Of a DNA stretch of 64,000 nt, positions 61,863 through 64,000 are shown in pieces. The stretch is from positions 186,001 to 250,000 of the forward strand of contig NZ_VCHY01000004.1 in NCBI RefSeq assembly GCF_005877885.1, read 5' to 3'. The first letter of the stretch is position 1. Every line of letters starts with the position of its first letter. The notes under the pieces were generated by a model, which was not told the DNA's origin, made no database searches, and worked only from the letters and a program-made list of their open reading frames with translations. This stretch comes from Labilibacter sediminis. Its GTDB lineage: Bacteria; Bacteroidota; Bacteroidia; Bacteroidales; Marinilabiliaceae. The translations under genes were made by a program, and so were the position numbers.

Positions 61863-62609
61863 TTATTCCTCTGGATTATTTATCATGTTTTCATAATCTA
61901 CTAATAATGCATCAAGATAATCATTCATACCACTGTTATTCGAAGAATCACTTTTAGGATCATTGTAAACAAAGGATTTTGCATTTTCAAAGTCTATTAG
62001 TGCCAAACTATCTTGACCTGTAAAATGTCTCATTGCCCCTGTAATTAAAAGCAGCTCTTTTTTTCGATAATTATTAAAAGTGTCGGTTAAAATACTGTCA
62101 GCAATATCCAATGCAATTAATCTGCTTGCATTAGCTTTACTTGTTATATTCTCCTCCTCGTAATGATATCCTTTAATCCTGTGAAATCTACACCAGAAAT
62201 CTAAGTCAGTTTGATATAATTTATAGAATAACTCAGCCGTTTCAAGTTTTTCTGATATCGGTATCTTAGTATAGTCCTTTTTTGCTTTCATAGTAATTGA
62301 CAAAGTGTCAATCGCACTCTTAATAAGTTGCAAAGTGTCTCCTGAAATATCTTCAAAATCCCACATAAAAGCAGAATATCTACAATTACTACATGAATAA
62401 ACTGAATAAGTCTCTGTTACCGGCCAATATATATACTGATATTTTGACGGCCATCCATAGATATATCCGCCATATGAACCTATTTGTTGAAATGTATTCT
62501 TTGTCTTACAAACGGGACATTTTACTTTTGTCTCATACCAAGTCGTGGCAAATAGTATCCCGATGAACGTGAATATCAATAATCCTGTTAATATTGTTTT
62601 CTTCTTCAT
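61863..62609 (-). CDS. DUF2225-like protein with two CxxC knuckles
   Basis: A 248-residue protein with an N-terminal membrane or signal helix (MKKKTILTGLLIFTFIGILF) and a zinc-ribbon-like pair of CxxC motifs: VKCPVCKTKNTF and YSCSNCRYSAFMWDF. This pair, with YxxxxCxxCxYxAF, is the DUF2225 pattern. The rest (about residues 90-230) is helical with TPR-like spacing (AELFYKLYQTDLDFW, LIALDIADSILTD, LALIDFENAKSFV). Function unknown. Its 3' end lies 11 bp from a group II intron remnant, as for the CNNM/CBS gene. Confidence 0.75.
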   Translation of the reverse strand: MKKKTILTGLLIFTFIGILFATTWYETKVKCPVCKTKNTFQQIGSYGGYIYGWPSKYQYIYWPVTETYSVYSCSNCRYSAFMWDFEDISGDTLQLIKSAIDTLSITMKAKKDYTKIPISEKLETAELFYKLYQTDLDFWCRFHRIKGYHYEEENITSKANASRLIALDIADSILTDTFNNYRKKELLLITGAMRHFTGQDSLALIDFENAKSFVYNDPKSDSSNNSGMNDYLDALLVDYENMINNPEE

Positions 62610-62781
62610 GATTTAAGTTTTTTAATCAAGACAATCATAAAAATGTATGCCCCTTATTTTGTCCAACGTTTACCTGTATATTTATGTGGCAGGATTTTGC
62701 GAACTGCGTCTTTGTTCACCAGGACTAAGACAACATTTAGGATGTGCCCCCTCCAAAACACCACTGATTTGCCATTAAATA

Positions 62782-63807
62782 TTACAGGCTGTTACCTGCT
62801 GTTTTTTCTCTCTCAAATTCTATGACCTCCTTATCTAGTGAGTTATAAAATCTTTTATTTCGTTCAATAACAAGTTTGTCATCTTTGATTGTTAAAATTT
62901 TCCAAACTCCATTCCTAGTGAAAATATCCTCGTTAAAAATAATATAATCGTTGGTCGTGTTTAGTCGCCATTTTTTCGACTTTGTACGACCAAATTGTTC
63001 AACTTCCAGAGAATCCTTATTTATTCTTAGATAAAGTTTTGGATCAATGTCCTTCGGATAATTTGGAGGAGGTGGCGGTATAGGCGAGTTTTGATTTATT
63101 TGATATGGCCATACCCAATTCCCAACCATTCCAATTGTGTCTTTTACATTATATAATTCGGTCATTTTGAAATCCTGAATTGTTGTGAAAAACAATTTCA
63201 TTGTTATTTCATTTTCAGTACTATTTTCAATCAAAAAAGGAGGTGATTCAATTTGGTCAAAAATTAAAAACTCAAATGATTTATAACTATTGATATTCCA
63301 TTGAGTTGAACGATAAATTGTATTGAATTTATTTCCAATATGTAGAATAAGCGAGTCGTTAATAAAATCTATTGAATCTGCGTAATTTGGCCCTGTTAGT
63401 GAAAAAGCTCTATTTTTTAGTTTTAATTGTTGTGTTCTTCTTTTTTTAGGCAATTTTTTAAAAATCAAATCACTTTCGTAATTGGACTGTAAATTAAGCA
63501 CTAAACTATCTTTGGTTAAGTTTTTTACTATAAACGTGTCTGACTCAATTATTAAAAATTGGTCAACATATTTGTATTTTGACACCTGTATTGTGTCCTT
63601 TTTTCTATAGGTTGGATAGTCAAATGTCTTGTAAATCAAATTATTACTGGAAATATCCAAGATGTATCGCATTGTACCTAAAATCGAATCATTTTCTGAG
63701 TAATGAATCTGATATGCTCCAATCCAAATTCCTTCTAAACCTGTTTGGTGGGATTGACAAGAAATGAAAATTACTAAGCTAATTAATATGTAGTATGGTT
63801 TTCTCAT
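62782..63807 (-). CDS. Lipoprotein of unknown function
   Basis: A 341-residue lipoprotein; ATG 63807 gives MRKPYYILISLVIFISCQSH with lipidated Cys17, whereas the longer in-frame form from 63846 has no sense as a signal. Two similar beta-rich halves may be present: GLEGIWIGAYQIHYSEND with later YVDQFLIIESDTFIVKNLTK, and GMVGNWVWPYQINQN with KSKKWRLNTTNDYIIFNEDI, suggesting lipocalin-like repeats. A poly-Pro stretch (PIPPPPPNYP) joins them. I do not recognise the family. Confidence 0.72.
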   Translation of the reverse strand: MRKPYYILISLVIFISCQSHQTGLEGIWIGAYQIHYSENDSILGTMRYILDISSNNLIYKTFDYPTYRKKDTIQVSKYKYVDQFLIIESDTFIVKNLTKDSLVLNLQSNYESDLIFKKLPKKRRTQQLKLKNRAFSLTGPNYADSIDFINDSLILHIGNKFNTIYRSTQWNINSYKSFEFLIFDQIESPPFLIENSTENEITMKLFFTTIQDFKMTELYNVKDTIGMVGNWVWPYQINQNSPIPPPPPNYPKDIDPKLYLRINKDSLEVEQFGRTKSKKWRLNTTNDYIIFNEDIFTRNGVWKILTIKDDKLVIERNKRFYNSLDKEVIEFEREKTAGNSL

Positions 63808-64000
63808 AAAATAGCAATTAACGTTACGGCTAAGAAGCGTTACCATCCCGCAGGGAGGCTATGATTTTTTAGCCATTATTAGCGGCTGATTATTGTTTAA
63901 AATTTTTCGTTTCAGTTCTGTTGAAAGATGCTAATGTCATTTCAAAACCATAGTGCTTAATGATTTTTATATTGTCGAGTCGATTGATCTTTAATTCCTT
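63808..64000. other. Non-coding end of the window
   Basis: No gene is recognised. A more GC-rich patch at 63835-63880 (GTTACGGCTAAGAAGCGTTA, CCCGCAGGGAGGC, TTAGCC...) precedes the lipoprotein gene and could belong to a repeat or cassette border, but with one copy this cannot be decided. Confidence 0.3.

Overview
The window is chromosomal DNA of an anaerobic or microaerophilic member of the Bacteroidota, most likely Marinilabiliales (inferred). The reasons are: AT-rich coding DNA; many SusC-less TonB receptors, TPR proteins and Cys-lipidated lipoproteins; Bacteroidota-type -7 boxes (TAnnTTTG); a short primary sigma factor; and anaerobic enzymes (two glycyl-radical genes, a flavodiiron protein, tryptophanase). 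I see no tRNA, rRNA, CRISPR array or intact transposon.

Layout. 1-5.3 kb: a cut-off sensor kinase, two secreted or lipid-anchored unknowns, an acyltransferase and an EamA permease. 5.3-21.9 kb is mostly core: a dihydroorotase-like protein that has lost its metal ligands, FtsE, a TPR protein plus outer-membrane barrel pair, GyrB, a flavodiiron protein, a SPOR lipoprotein, MltG, DapF, HtrA and RpoD. 21.9-23.2 kb: a decayed group II intron sitting directly behind the rpoD terminator. 23.6-28.2 kb: a likely hydroxyproline operon (activase, trans-4-hydroxyproline dehydratase, secreted S37 prolyl peptidase). 28.3-34.4 kb: a TonB receptor with a YfiR-like partner, then tryptophanase behind a long leader. 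34.8-42.2 kb: a BamA-like barrel, a cytochrome c/sugar dehydrogenase fusion, a TonB receptor and a sulfatase. 43.2-56 kb: housekeeping and metabolic genes (MiaB, FNR, PPK1, Tdh, DPP III, SlyD, AroC, a DAACS transporter). 56-64 kb is accessory: lipoproteins, a 69-bp duplication of the transporter 3' end, Tpx, a CNNM/CBS protein, and more intron debris.

The most distinctive feature is the intergenic repeat layer. Family A (four copies, about 170 bp, inverted ends beginning AACCCG, each bounded by TTAA-like sequence) sits at or next to gene 3' ends. Families C and D are different in their ends, but all three carry a CATAGC...GCTAyG hairpin core. Family B (three copies, about 75-125 bp) ends in ACACATGAAA and supplies the start codon of one lipoprotein. 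Repeats are nested in each other and in dead mobile elements: a GC-rich double hairpin in A, B in an IS982-like transposase remnant, and A in a group II intron remnant.

I found no clearly new multigene defence or biosynthetic system. The best candidates for follow-up are the repeat layer, the metal-less dihydroorotase-like protein, the hydroxyproline operon, the tryptophanase leader, and the 2.2-kb segment bracketed by the duplicated transporter end. All function calls come from reading motifs; no database search was made.
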